Made by a program: the position numbers and the translations under genes. A DNA stretch of 64,000 bases. It comes from Flavobacterium sp. (GTDB taxonomy: Bacteria; Bacteroidota; Bacteroidia; Flavobacteriales; Flavobacteriaceae). The DNA lies in contig JADBYA010000002.1 in NCBI GenBank assembly GCA_020403245.1, positions 62,001-126,000 on the forward strand. Reading direction: 5' to 3'. The stretch's first letter is position 1. Each line of letters starts with the position of its first letter. The notes under the pieces are model-generated. The model was given only the letters and a program-made list of their open reading frames with translations. It did not search any database and was not told where the DNA came from. This document shows, one piece after another, positions 1-8,215 of the stretch.

Positions 1-156
1 ATAATTCTCGATGCTCTTTTGCTTTAAAGATTCATAAAAATAATTTTGAAATTTATTGTCTACTGCAGCCACATCTTGAGGTTCGGTTTGAGCCATAAGT
101 AAACTAGGAATAAAAATCATCCCCAACATTTGCCAATAAATTTTTATTTTTTTCAT
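1..156 (-). CDS. Secreted protein, cut by window edge (N-terminal 52 codons)
   Basis: Only the first 52 codons are visible, starting at the ATG complementary to 154-156 and open to the window edge. They begin with a lysine-rich stretch and a hydrophobic core ending in LLMAQ, a typical Bacteroidetes signal peptide of about 20 residues followed by a mature Gln-Thr start. The rest lies outside, so no function can be read. In flavobacteria a tetratricopeptide-repeat protein often follows this nucleotidyltransferase, and this could be its start, but that is inference. It lies 30 bp downstream of the nucleotidyltransferase gene on the same strand and probably shares its transcript. Confidence 0.7.
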   Translation of the reverse strand, partial: MKKIKIYWQMLGMIFIPSLLMAQTEPQDVAAVDNKFQNYFYESLKQKSIENY

Positions 157-186
157 TTTTTGCTGAATTAAATTTCAGTATCAAAA

Positions 187-1197
187 TTATTCTAAAACAG
201 AGTAATCCCCAATACTAATGCTTGTAAAATTACCATCAAAATTCACATGATTCCCTATCATGGCATTATCTAAATGAGCATTTTTTATATGAGCGTGTGT
301 TTGAACTAAGCTGTTTTTAATTGTTGTGTTTTGAACATGACAGCCATCGCCTAAAGACACATTTGGTCCAACAGTGGCGTTAATTAAAACTACATTTTTC
401 CCAATGTAGCAAGGAGAAATTATGGTTGAATTCTCCAATTTTACATCATAATCTACCAAGTGTACTCCATCACTGTGTAAAAATCCTAACATTCTGCTAT
501 TGGTTTCTACCGTAACGTCTTTATTGCCACAGTCCATCCATTGGTCTACTTTTCCTGGAACAAATTTCATGCCTTTTGCCATCATTTGCTTTATTCCATC
601 GTTAATTTGGTATTCGCCACCGTGAATAATGTTGTTGTCCAACACATATTGCAATTCATTTTTTAAAATAGCAACATCTTTAAAATAATAAATTCCAATT
701 ACCGCTAAATCGGAAACAAACTCCTTGGGTTTTTCTACCAATTCAATAATTTCTCCCTTGGTATTTAGGTTTACCACGCCAAAAGCTTCGGGTTGCTCCA
801 CTTGCTTAACCCAAATTACACTATCGGCTGTTTTGTCTAAATCAAAATCGGCACGAATTAAAGTGTCTGCATAGGCAATTACCGCTGGTCCGCTCAAAGA
901 ATCTTTGGCGCACATAATCGCATGACCCGTTCCCAATGCTTCATTTTGATAGTAAATCGTTCCTTTTGCTCCGAGTTTTTGAGCTATTGCTATGAGTTCT
1001 TCTTCTACTTTTTTGCCAAAACTTTCATGGATGACAAACGCTACTTCATCTATTTTCTGATTTAAAACGCCAGCAATATCTTCAACTAAGCGGTGAACTA
1101 TGGGTTTTCCTGCTATGGGAATTAATGGTTTTGGGATGGTTAACGTGTGTGGTCTTAATCTGGAACCGCGACCTGCCATAGGTACTATTATTTTCAT
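187..1197 (-). CDS. Sugar-phosphate nucleotidyltransferase with C-terminal hexapeptide domain
   Basis: 336 aa. The N-terminal part is a nucleotidyltransferase domain: the nucleotide loop AGRGSRLRPHT is at residues 8-18, followed by IPKPLIPIAGKP. It would join a nucleoside triphosphate to a sugar 1-phosphate in the cytoplasm. From about residue 245 the sequence turns into imperfect hexapeptide repeats (left-handed beta helix), as in GlmU-like and GDP-mannose pyrophosphorylase-like proteins. The exact sugar and nucleotide cannot be read from sequence. It is co-directional with dut and a flippase, a common flavobacterial neighbourhood. It is distinct from rfbA at 43 kb. Confidence 0.85.
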   Translation of the reverse strand: MKIIVPMAGRGSRLRPHTLTIPKPLIPIAGKPIVHRLVEDIAGVLNQKIDEVAFVIHESFGKKVEEELIAIAQKLGAKGTIYYQNEALGTGHAIMCAKDSLSGPAVIAYADTLIRADFDLDKTADSVIWVKQVEQPEAFGVVNLNTKGEIIELVEKPKEFVSDLAVIGIYYFKDVAILKNELQYVLDNNIIHGGEYQINDGIKQMMAKGMKFVPGKVDQWMDCGNKDVTVETNSRMLGFLHSDGVHLVDYDVKLENSTIISPCYIGKNVVLINATVGPNVSLGDGCHVQNTTIKNSLVQTHAHIKNAHLDNAMIGNHVNFDGNFTSISIGDYSVLE

Positions 1198-1205
1198 AAA
1201 AATTG

Positions 1206-1272
1206 TATTAAGATTTGAGTATTAAGTATTAAGACTGAAACTGCCTACTAATTACTGAACACTGATTACTAT
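1206..1272. repeat. Degenerate 7-bp tandem repeat between dut and nucleotidyltransferase
   Basis: Read on the minus strand from the dut stop codon, the gap divides into heptads: AGTAATC, AGTGTTC, AGTAATT, AGTAGGC, one 6-mer AGTTTC, then AGTCTTA, ATACTTA, ATACTCA, AATCTTA. The phase is nearly continuous for about 65 bp while the unit drifts from AGTNNNC to ATACTTA. No gene or terminator explains it. Similar 7-bp periodic gaps occur elsewhere in the window. Confidence 0.7.
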
Positions 1273-1703
1273 TTCACTCCTGTACTTCCAAAACCACCTT
1301 CGCCACGAGTTGTTTCAGACAATTCTTCAACTGAAATCCATTCGGCGCGTTCGTGTTTGGCGATGATTAATTGGGCTATTCTTTCGCCGTTTTCAATGAT
1401 AAAATCTTCTTGGGATAAATTTACTAAAATCACACCAATTTCGCCACGATAATCAGCATCTACTGTTCCTGGAGAATTGAGAACGGTAATTCCTTTTTTG
1501 GCTGCCAGTCCGCTTCTTGGTCTTACTTGCGCTTCGTAACCGATTGGCAATTCAATAAAAAGTCCGGTTTTTACGATAGCTCTTTCCAGTGGTTTTAGTT
1601 CTATTGGTTCAACCAAATTCGCTCTTAAATCCATTCCGGCTGACGCAATGGTTTCGTAATTGGGTAAATCGTGTTGCGATTTATTGATTATTTTTATTTG
1701 CAT
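1269..1703 (-). CDS. dut: dUTP diphosphatase
   Basis: 144 aa, the normal length of a trimeric bacterial dUTPase. It hydrolyses dUTP to dUMP and diphosphate, keeping uracil out of DNA and feeding dTMP synthesis. All five family motifs are present in order: AGMDLRA (about 22-28), RPRSGLA (61-67), [11 protein letters not shown] (79-89, with the catalytic Asp and the Tyr of the uracil pocket), RIAQLI, and the C-terminal glycine-rich [10 protein letters not shown] that closes over the nucleotide. It begins with ATG. It lies between a flippase and a nucleotidyltransferase on the same strand. Confidence 0.98.
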   Translation of the reverse strand: MQIKIINKSQHDLPNYETIASAGMDLRANLVEPIELKPLERAIVKTGLFIELPIGYEAQVRPRSGLAAKKGITVLNSPGTVDADYRGEIGVILVNLSQEDFIIENGERIAQLIIAKHERAEWISVEELSETTRGEGGFGSTGVK

Positions 1704-1716
1704 ATTCTATGTTTTG

Positions 1717-1741
1717 CCACAAAGTCACTAAGACTCGAAGG
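1717..1741. repeat. Half-copy of CCACAAAG/CACTAAG intergenic repeat
   Basis: The gap between dut and the flippase carries CCACAAAGTCACTAAG followed by ACTCGAAGG. The same words recur as an imperfect inverted repeat at 25366-25466. From memory this sequence type is widespread between genes in flavobacterial genomes. Here only one arm is present. Confidence 0.55.
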
Positions 1742-1745
1742 TTAT

Positions 1746-3209
1746 TTATTTTTTTCTTTTAATGATTCTAAGTAAGGTTTCTTTTTCGTTGTGGTAAATA
1801 AAGTATAAAAATAGCGATAGTAAAACTATCTTAATTAAATAATTTTCTCTTAAAACCGGAATATAAAACGAAATAGCGGAAAACAAAATCGTAATTCCTA
1901 AATATTTCAAAATAACATTCATTTCATAGGGAATCGGATAGTTTTTTTGACCTAACTGATAGGATATAATCATCATGCTACCATAAGCCGCAATAGTTGC
2001 AATGGCCGAGCCATAATAAGACATGGTCGGAATTAAAATCCAGTTCAGAATCAATGTTATTGCTGCGCCAATTAATGAAATATAAGCGCCTATTTTAGTC
2101 TTATCTATAAGTTTATACCACACAGAAAGATTAGTGTAAATACCAAGAAAGAAATTAGCCAAAACAATTAACGGAACCACTTTCATCGCATCCCAATAAG
2201 TATCATTTGGCACCAAAACCTGTTTCAGTAAATCCGCAAAAACAATCACAAACAAACTAATGAACGCGCCAAAAATGACAAAATATTTAGTAATAATGGC
2301 ATAGGTTTGTGCTGCGTTTTCATTGCTGGCATGACTAAAAAAAAATGGTTCAATACCCAAAGTATAAGCATTTCTGAAAAGTACCATAAACATCCCAATT
2401 TTATAACATGCAGAATAAGCCCCGATTTCTGAAAGCGGAACGTGCATCCAATCTAAAAGGATTTTGTCAAAATGTTCGTTAATGGCAAAAGCAATTCCGG
2501 CGAACAAAATTGGCAAGCCATAAGTCATCATTTTTTTCCAAAGTACTACATCAAACTTCCAAGAAATGCTAGTATAATTTGGTATTAAAACCATAAGTGT
2601 GACAAAACTTGCGACCAAATTAGAAATGAAAATGTATCCTACTTGAAAGTTTTCGAAGTAAATCGTATTTAAAAAACCATTTGGATTATTGGCGGCCAAA
2701 CTTGGTAAAAAAGCCAAAAAGAAAACGTTCAGCAAAAGCATTATTGAAACATTTGCCATTTTTATGGCTGCATACTTTATTGGTTTGCTTTCGGCACGCA
2801 ATTTTGAAAATGGGACAATTGCTAGGGCATCAAACGCTAAAATCCAGATGGTGTATGTAATATATTCAACTTTAATATCAGACCATACCGCTAATGTGTG
2901 CCTTGATAATAAGGCTAAAACTAAAAATCCTAGAGTGGACCAAAAAAGTGATACCGTTGAAGTTGAAATAACATTTTTTTTGTTATTTTCTGCATTATAA
3001 AATCGGAAGAATGCTGTTTCCATCCCGTAAGACAAAACTACAATGAAGAAAACCAAATAGGAAAATATAACTGATACCTCACCCATTTTGCTTTTATCGG
3101 GCAAATAATATACAAACAAGGGATTTAGAATAAAGCTAATTATCCTAGGAACAACAGTCGCCAATCCGTAAATAAATGTTTGCTTGAAGAGATTTTTATA
3201 TAAACTCAA
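1746..3209 (-). CDS. Oligosaccharide flippase / polysaccharide biosynthesis membrane protein
   Basis: 487 aa, with about 12-14 hydrophobic segments over the whole length and a lysine/arginine-rich cytoplasmic tail. The N-terminus (residues 1-60, FKQTFIYGLATVVPRIISF) and overall design match the MATE-like/Wzx flippases (MOP superfamily) that move lipid-linked saccharides across the inner membrane. The start is TTG, supported because the conserved N-terminal helix begins at once and no in-frame ATG lies nearby. It is remote from the main polysaccharide locus, which has its own flippase at 34.6-35.8 kb, so this copy may serve another glycan. The substrate is not deducible. Confidence 0.85.
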   Translation of the reverse strand: MSLYKNLFKQTFIYGLATVVPRIISFILNPLFVYYLPDKSKMGEVSVIFSYLVFFIVVLSYGMETAFFRFYNAENNKKNVISTSTVSLFWSTLGFLVLALLSRHTLAVWSDIKVEYITYTIWILAFDALAIVPFSKLRAESKPIKYAAIKMANVSIMLLLNVFFLAFLPSLAANNPNGFLNTIYFENFQVGYIFISNLVASFVTLMVLIPNYTSISWKFDVVLWKKMMTYGLPILFAGIAFAINEHFDKILLDWMHVPLSEIGAYSACYKIGMFMVLFRNAYTLGIEPFFFSHASNENAAQTYAIITKYFVIFGAFISLFVIVFADLLKQVLVPNDTYWDAMKVVPLIVLANFFLGIYTNLSVWYKLIDKTKIGAYISLIGAAITLILNWILIPTMSYYGSAIATIAAYGSMMIISYQLGQKNYPIPYEMNVILKYLGITILFSAISFYIPVLRENYLIKIVLLSLFLYFIYHNEKETLLRIIKRKK

Positions 3210-3251
3210 AATACCTTTTTGTTAATGAAACAAAAATAGGTTTTTATTAGA

Positions 3252-3689
3252 TTATGAAAATCCATTTTCGTCAATAGTTTTGATAAAATGAAAACCGCGC
3301 GGCACATAACCTAGATTGTAATAAAAACGGTGTGCAGGAAAATTGCCAGTAAAAGCATCCAAAACAATACAGGTGCATTGAAGTTCTTTCGCTTTTTCAT
3401 CAATATAATTGGAAATTAGTTTGCCAATTCCTTTTTTACGATAGTCAGGATGCACAATAAAGTTGTCAATTTCGATATATTTCCCAGTCCATAATTTGGT
3501 TCCAAACCAAAAGCCAGTTAAACCAACACAAATTTCCCCATCAAAAACGGCTACTTGTTTGTAGCTTTTGGGAATCATGTCTTCGAGGAAAGATTTATAA
3601 CGTTCGATAGCCATATTGGGATACAGCAATTGGATGGTCTCAAATTGTTCTAAAATTTGTTCAAGCGATGTAAGTTCTCTGATTTCCAT
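3252..3689 (-). CDS. GNAT family N-acetyltransferase
   Basis: 145 aa from the ATG giving MEIRELTSLEQ. The frame is open 13 codons further upstream, but that stretch runs into the atpG terminator hairpin, so the internal ATG is preferred. The acetyl-CoA binding motif A, VHPDYRKKGIGKL, is at about 79-91, followed by a helix and the AHRFYYNLGY motif near the C-terminus. It should transfer an acetyl group from acetyl-CoA to an amine; the acceptor is unknown. Its own promoter must lie in the short gap after atpG. Confidence 0.88.
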   Translation of the reverse strand: MEIRELTSLEQILEQFETIQLLYPNMAIERYKSFLEDMIPKSYKQVAVFDGEICVGLTGFWFGTKLWTGKYIEIDNFIVHPDYRKKGIGKLISNYIDEKAKELQCTCIVLDAFTGNFPAHRFYYNLGYVPRGFHFIKTIDENGFS

Positions 3690-3715
3690 TTTGGAATTTT
3701 TATTTAAAAGTAATA

Positions 3716-3746
3716 AAAAAAGAGCCAACGGTTGTTAGCTCTTTTT
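3716..3746 (-). terminator. Intrinsic terminator of the atp operon
   Basis: AAAAAGAGC pairs with GCTCTTTTT around an inner AAC/GTT step, giving a strong hairpin ending in a T run on the minus strand, 20 bp behind the atpG stop. It is nearly symmetrical, so it could also act rightward, but nothing converges on it. Confidence 0.85.
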
Positions 3747-3766
3747 GAAAACATTTTGAATTCTAA

Positions 3767-4627
3767 TTATCCTTTCAATGCCTCTGCACCACCAACAATC
3801 TCCAATATCTCATTGGTAATGGCAGCTTGACGCGCTTTGTTGTAGGTTAATTTCAATTGGTTTCTCAACTCCGTTGCGTTATCAGTTGCTTTGTGCATAG
3901 CTGTCATACGCGCTCCGTGTTCAGATGCAAATGAATCTCTAATGGCTTTGTATAATTGTGTTTTCAATGATTTTGGAATCAAAGTCAATACAATTTCTTC
4001 TTTGGAAGGTTCAAAAATATAGTCTCCAGCAGCAACTAGAGTGTTTGATTGTATTGGTGCTAATGGCAAAAATTGTTCAGTTTGAACGATTTGTGTCGCT
4101 GCATTCTTGAACTGATTGTATACAATTTCGATTTTGTCATAGTCACCCGCAATAAATTTTTCTGTTAATAAATCAGAAATCGCAGCTACATTATCAAAAG
4201 TTAATTGATCAAAAACCTCGCTTTTGTTGTCAATAACTGTGTTTGTTTTTCTTAAAACATCGTTTCCTTTTTTACCGATAGCCAAAATGTCGACTTGTTT
4301 TCCTGCGTAACTATCAGCAACAATTTTGGCTTGCTTAATTACATTAGTATTAAAAGCACCACATAAACCACGATTAGAAGTGATAGCAACAATCAATACT
4401 CTGTTTATCTGACGTTGTGAAGTATATTGACCACCAGCTTCACCATCTAGAGTAGCGCTTACACTTTGTAATAATTCCGTTAATTTTTCGGCATAAGGTC
4501 GCATTGCTGTGATAGCATCCTGTGCTTTTTTCAACTTTGCAGCAGAAACCATTTTCATCGCCGATGTAATTTGCATCGTCGATTGAACGGAAGTAATTCG
4601 ATTACGGATTTCCTTTAAGTTTGCCAT
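3767..4627 (-). CDS. atpG: F1F0 ATP synthase subunit gamma
   Basis: 286 aa, normal for bacterial gamma. It forms the rotating shaft in the centre of the F1 head. The N-terminal coiled-coil helix (ANLKEIRNRITSVQSTMQIT, then MKMVSAAKLKKAQ) and the C-terminal helix (LRNQLKLTYNKARQAAITN then EILEIVGGAEALKG) are both clear; these pair in the shaft. It is the last gene of the operon and is followed by a terminator. The beta and epsilon genes (atpD, atpC) do not follow it and are not in this window, as is usual in Bacteroidetes, where they form a separate unit. Confidence 0.98.
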   Translation of the reverse strand: MANLKEIRNRITSVQSTMQITSAMKMVSAAKLKKAQDAITAMRPYAEKLTELLQSVSATLDGEAGGQYTSQRQINRVLIVAITSNRGLCGAFNTNVIKQAKIVADSYAGKQVDILAIGKKGNDVLRKTNTVIDNKSEVFDQLTFDNVAAISDLLTEKFIAGDYDKIEIVYNQFKNAATQIVQTEQFLPLAPIQSNTLVAAGDYIFEPSKEEIVLTLIPKSLKTQLYKAIRDSFASEHGARMTAMHKATDNATELRNQLKLTYNKARQAAITNEILEIVGGAEALKG

Positions 4628-4629
4628 TT

Positions 4630-4699
4630 GTTATAGTATTAAGATTTAAGTATCAAGTATTAAGACGTCTTTGTACTTAATACTTGATACTTAATACTT
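4630..4699. repeat. Ten-heptad hairpin between atpA and atpG
   Basis: On the minus strand the gap is exactly ten 7-mers: AAGTATT, AAGTATC, AAGTATT, AAGTACA, AAGACGT, CTTAATA, CTTGATA, CTTAAAT, CTTAATA, CTATAAC. The two halves form a perfect 18-bp inverted repeat (4647-4664 with 4676-4693) around an 11-nt loop. It could fold in the atp mRNA and affect processing or attenuation upstream of atpG, but no T run follows the stem directly before atpG. Confidence 0.85.
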
Positions 4700-4702
4700 T
4701 TT

Positions 4703-6280
4703 TTAATTATATTTTGCTCCTATTTCCTTAGCTGCTTTTTCTAAAACATCAGTGATGTTATCATCTAATTTTCCTGCTTTTAAAGCATTCAAAGTGTCTC
4801 TGTGCTTGTTGTTCAAGTATTCCAAATAATCTTTTTCGAATTCTTTTACTTTGTTTACAGGAACGTTTCTCAATAAGTTTTTAGAACCAACATAAATAAT
4901 AGCTACTTGGTCTTCCACTTTATAAGGGTCGTTAACGGCTTGTTTCAAAATTTCAACGTTTCTTTTTCCTTTTTCAATTACATTTAAAGTTACTGCATCC
5001 AAATCGGAACCAAATTTTGCAAACGCTTCCAATTCACGGAATTGTGCTTGATCTAATTTTAAGGTACCTGCCACTTTTTTCATCGATTTAATTTGAGCAT
5101 TCCCACCCACACGAGATACTGAAATACCTACGTTAATTGCAGGACGAACACCTGAATTAAACAAATCTCCATCCAAGAAAATTTGACCATCTGTAATCGA
5201 AATTACATTAGTTGGGATATATGCAGAAACGTCACCCGCTTGTGTTTCAATAATTGGTAAAGCGGTTAATGAACCACCACCTTTTACGATTGGTTTCAAA
5301 TTATCAGGCAAATCGTTCATGTTTTTTGCGATATCATCATCAGCAATCACTTTACATGCTCTTTCTAATAAACGAGAGTGTAAGTAAAAAACGTCTCCAG
5401 GATAGGCCTCACGACCTGGTGGTCTTCTTAATAAAAGAGAAACTTCACGGTAAGCTACTGCTTGTTTTGATAAATCATCATAGATAATCAAAGCAGGACG
5501 ACCTGAATCTCTAAAATATTCTCCAATTGCAGCTCCAGCCATTGGCGCGTATACTTGCATTGGTGCAGGATCAGAAGCATTTGCGGCTACAATTGTTGTA
5601 TAGGCCATTGCGCCTTTTTCTTCTAATGTTTTTGCAATTAAAGCTACAGTTGACGCTTTTTGTCCAATCGCAACATAGATACAAAACACGGGTTGACCAG
5701 CGTCATAAAATTCTTTTTGGTTCAAAATGGTATCAATACAAACCGTAGTTTTACCTGTTTGACGGTCACCAATTACCAATTCTCTTTGTCCTCTTCCAAC
5801 TGGAATCATGGCATCGATAGATTTAATTCCCGTTTGTAATGGCTCCGTTACTGGTTGACGGAAGATAACTCCTGGCGCTTTTCTTTCCAATGGCATTTCG
5901 TATAATTCGCCACCGATTGGTCCTTTACCATCAATTGGGTTACCCAAAGTATCCACAACACGACCAACGATTTGCTCACCTACTTTTAAAGAAGCAATAC
6001 GTTGCGTTCTTTTTACGGTTGATCCTTCTCGAATTCCTGTTGATGGTCCTAAAAGTACCACACCCACGTTGTCTTCTTCAAGATTTAGAACGATGGCTTC
6101 CAATCCATTTTCGAATTGAACCAACTCACCATATTGTGCATTGGACAAACCATAAACAAGAGCGATACCATCACCAACTTGTAATACTGTACCAACTTCT
6201 TCTAACGTAGCTCCCGATTGAAATCCTTCTACTTGTTTCTTTAATATTGCTGAAATTTCAGCAGCTTTAATTTCCGCCAT
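4703..6280 (-). CDS. atpA: F1F0 ATP synthase subunit alpha
   Basis: 525 aa. It forms the non-catalytic nucleotide-binding subunit alternating with beta in F1. The Walker A sequence GDRQTGKT is at about 170-177, the family signature [14 protein letters not shown] is near 380, and the N-terminal beta-barrel domain is intact. It begins with ATG 12 bp after the end of an unrelated secreted-protein gene that separates it from atpH. It is followed by the heptad hairpin and atpG. Confidence 0.99.
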   Translation of the reverse strand: MAEIKAAEISAILKKQVEGFQSGATLEEVGTVLQVGDGIALVYGLSNAQYGELVQFENGLEAIVLNLEEDNVGVVLLGPSTGIREGSTVKRTQRIASLKVGEQIVGRVVDTLGNPIDGKGPIGGELYEMPLERKAPGVIFRQPVTEPLQTGIKSIDAMIPVGRGQRELVIGDRQTGKTTVCIDTILNQKEFYDAGQPVFCIYVAIGQKASTVALIAKTLEEKGAMAYTTIVAANASDPAPMQVYAPMAGAAIGEYFRDSGRPALIIYDDLSKQAVAYREVSLLLRRPPGREAYPGDVFYLHSRLLERACKVIADDDIAKNMNDLPDNLKPIVKGGGSLTALPIIETQAGDVSAYIPTNVISITDGQIFLDGDLFNSGVRPAINVGISVSRVGGNAQIKSMKKVAGTLKLDQAQFRELEAFAKFGSDLDAVTLNVIEKGKRNVEILKQAVNDPYKVEDQVAIIYVGSKNLLRNVPVNKVKEFEKDYLEYLNNKHRDTLNALKAGKLDDNITDVLEKAAKEIGAKYN

Positions 6281-6292
6281 AATAAGTGTTAT

Positions 6293-6802
6293 TTATCTTC
6301 CAATATTTATGTTTACTCCGGAACGTTGTGGTTCCTCTTTGATTATAATTGTATTTGTATTGTTAGTTGTCTTATTTAATCTATCTGAAAAAGGGGTTCC
6401 GTATTTCTCGATTAATCTTTGCACTTTGTCTTCATCAAAACTACCATCTTCATTGATACATTTTGAATTGTAAATAATGCCAATAACTTTTTTGAAAGTA
6501 ACATTATCCAATTCAATTGAGCGATTAACTCCTAAAAACTTTATCTCGATATACGTTAAATCGCCTGTTTTATTATAATTTGTAATAGGTTCAACTCCTG
6601 GAACTTTCACAAAATTCATATAAATAATTTCTTCTTTATTAGAAATCATCATTAAACTACAATTGGCACTAAATCCTCCACAACCTTCATAATTTAACCA
6701 GACCTTATCATCAACAAGTATTTCGCCTTTTTTTAATTTAATATCTTGGGAGAAATTATTCAAGGTGATAAAAAACAAAAAAACTGTCAAAATTCCTTTC
6801 AT
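6293..6802 (-). CDS. Secreted protein of unknown function inside the atp operon
   Basis: 169 aa, not recognised. It starts with MKGILTVFLFFITLNNFSQD, a clear signal peptide with cleavage before Gln-Asp, so the mature protein should be periplasmic or secreted. A cysteine-containing stretch EGCGGFSANCSLM follows at about 40-52. The C-terminus has an Asn/Thr-rich low-complexity run and ends NINIGR. It sits between atpH (9 bp upstream) and atpA (12 bp downstream) on the same strand, so it is probably cotranscribed with the ATP synthase. No known ATP synthase subunit looks like it, and its location in a cytoplasmic/membrane complex operon is odd. Confidence 0.75.
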   Translation of the reverse strand: MKGILTVFLFFITLNNFSQDIKLKKGEILVDDKVWLNYEGCGGFSANCSLMMISNKEEIIYMNFVKVPGVEPITNYNKTGDLTYIEIKFLGVNRSIELDNVTFKKVIGIIYNSKCINEDGSFDEDKVQRLIEKYGTPFSDRLNKTTNNTNTIIIKEEPQRSGVNINIGR

Positions 6803-6811
6803 AGTTTTTAT

Positions 6812-7339
6812 TTAGCTACTAAACTCTCTTTTTAATTCATGCAATCCGTTTGCCACAGAAGCGTTGTACTGTTTATCGCCTATTCTTAAAATAAATCCTC
6901 CAATTATTTTTGGATCTACAATGTTTTCAATAGTTATTTTTTTGTCTGAAATCGTTGCTATTTTTGCTAATACTTTACTTTCTAAATCAGCAGTGATTGG
7001 TATAGCGGTAGTAACTTTGGCAACCTCAACATTATTCATTTGGTCGAATAACGTATTGTACTGTGAGGCAATTTGGGCTAAAATTTCAAATCGCTTATTA
7101 TCGTACAACAATCTGAACAATGATTTAGTTTCCGATTGAACAGCAACAAAAACTTCTGAAAGTGCGTTCATTTTCACTTCGGATGAAATAATTGGACTTG
7201 ATAAAAAATCAATCAATTCTGGGCTACCAGCAATTGAAGTAACGATAGACAACATGTCTTCGTTTACTTTAACGGCATTCCCGTTGGAAACAGAAATTTC
7301 TAAAATGGCTTTCGCATATCTAATCGCAGCTCTTGACAT
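6812..7339 (-). CDS. atpH: F1F0 ATP synthase subunit delta
   Basis: 175 aa. It is the peripheral stalk subunit that links F1 alpha to the b subunits. The N-terminus SRAAIRYAKAILEIS and the C-terminal block VDPKIIGGFILRIGDKQYNAS are hallmarks of OSCP/delta. It follows atpF with a 5-bp gap. Downstream the order is interrupted by the secreted-protein gene before atpA. Confidence 0.97.
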   Translation of the reverse strand: MSRAAIRYAKAILEISVSNGNAVKVNEDMLSIVTSIAGSPELIDFLSSPIISSEVKMNALSEVFVAVQSETKSLFRLLYDNKRFEILAQIASQYNTLFDQMNNVEVAKVTTAIPITADLESKVLAKIATISDKKITIENIVDPKIIGGFILRIGDKQYNASVANGLHELKREFSS

Positions 7340-7344
7340 ACCGA

Positions 7345-7845
7345 TTAATTTAATTTTACATCGCCCAACATCTTCTCTACCAATTTGGTTTGAGATTCTT
7401 TGTTAGACAATTCGTCTTTTAATAATTTTTCTGCAATGTCTAATGATAAAGTAGAAACTTGAGCCTTCAATTCTGCCAAAGCTGCATTTTTCTCGCTTTC
7501 GATGGAAGCTTTTGCTTGTTCAATCATTTTTTGAGCAGCTGTTTGCGCTTCTGTTTTGGCATCGTTAATCATTTTGTCTTTGATTTCACGAGCTTCTTTC
7601 ATCATTGCATCACGCTCTAATCTTGCATCAGCTACTAATTTCTCGTTATCTGATTTCAAGTTTTGCATTTCTTTCTTAGCATTTTCAGCAGAAAGTAAAG
7701 CATTTTTTATTCCTTCTTCTCTTTCGTTAACTGCGTCAAGAATAGGTTTCCAAGCAAATTTTTTCAATAAGAAAACAAGTGCAAGAAACAAAACTGTTTG
7801 CATTATAAACAAACCTAATGAAAACTGTCCAAATAATTCTTCCAT
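7345..7845 (-). CDS. atpF: F1F0 ATP synthase subunit b
   Basis: 166 aa. One N-terminal membrane helix (residues about 8-28) is followed by a long charged, alanine/lysine/glutamate-rich helix with heptad character, which forms the peripheral stalk dimer. The segment KKFAWKPILDAVNEREEGI is typical of the family. It lies between atpE and atpH. Only one b-type gene is seen, so the stalk is presumably a homodimer. Confidence 0.97.
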   Translation of the reverse strand: MEELFGQFSLGLFIMQTVLFLALVFLLKKFAWKPILDAVNEREEGIKNALLSAENAKKEMQNLKSDNEKLVADARLERDAMMKEAREIKDKMINDAKTEAQTAAQKMIEQAKASIESEKNAALAELKAQVSTLSLDIAEKLLKDELSNKESQTKLVEKMLGDVKLN

Positions 7846-7924
7846 TATATTATATCTTAAAGTTTAATTTTGTTTAATAATTAACAAAAGCTATAACCAA
7901 CCGTCATAGCTTTTGTTTCTTTAT

Positions 7925-8119
7925 TTAGTTTACAGCAAATAGAGCTGCGAAACCAATACCCTCAATAAGCGCAGCTGCAATAAGCATAGCTGTTTGGATT
8001 TTTCCAGTAGCTTCTGGTTGACGAGCGATAGCGTCCATTGCTGAACCACCGATTCTACCGATACCGATACCTGCACCGATAACTACTAATCCTGCTCCAA
8101 TAATTTTAGGAATTTCCAT
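7925..8119 (-). CDS. atpE: F1F0 ATP synthase subunit c
   Basis: 64 aa, two membrane helices in a hairpin. Helix 1 is glycine-rich (GAGIGIGRIGGSAMDAIA); the polar loop RQPE binds the gamma/epsilon foot; helix 2 carries the ion-binding carboxylate in LIEGIGF, Glu53. It forms the rotor ring of F0. It is short compared with the E. coli protein (79 aa) but normal for Bacteroidetes. Confidence 0.98.
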   Translation of the reverse strand: MEIPKIIGAGLVVIGAGIGIGRIGGSAMDAIARQPEATGKIQTAMLIAAALIEGIGFAALFAVN

Positions 8120-8153
8120 AATGTATATATATATTTAATTAAACATTCTATTT

Positions 8154-8215
8154 TGATATGAGATATTAGATATTAAATTTCAGAATTATAAAATTTAATA
8201 TTTGACATCAAAATA
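8154..8215. repeat. 7-bp periodic AT-rich repeat between atpB and atpE
   Basis: The gap reads as consecutive heptads: TGATATG, AGATATT, AGATATT, AAATTTC, AGAATTA, TAAAATT, TAATATT, TGACATC, AAAATAT. It includes an 11-bp inverted repeat ATATTAAATTT/AAATTTAATAT that would form a hairpin in the atp transcript just behind the atpB stop. Such a structure could help set the high atpE level, which is speculation. Confidence 0.65.

Noticed and set aside
5254..6210. Plus-strand reading frames opposite atpA
   Set aside because: They are long only because they lie antisense to atpA; they have no start context and no recognisable domain.
6281..6811. Whether the secreted gene in the atp operon has a duplicated atpH end behind it, like the ATPase insertions
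   Set aside because: Only 12 bp separate it from atpA and no atpH sequence is repeated, so the same mechanism is not supported.
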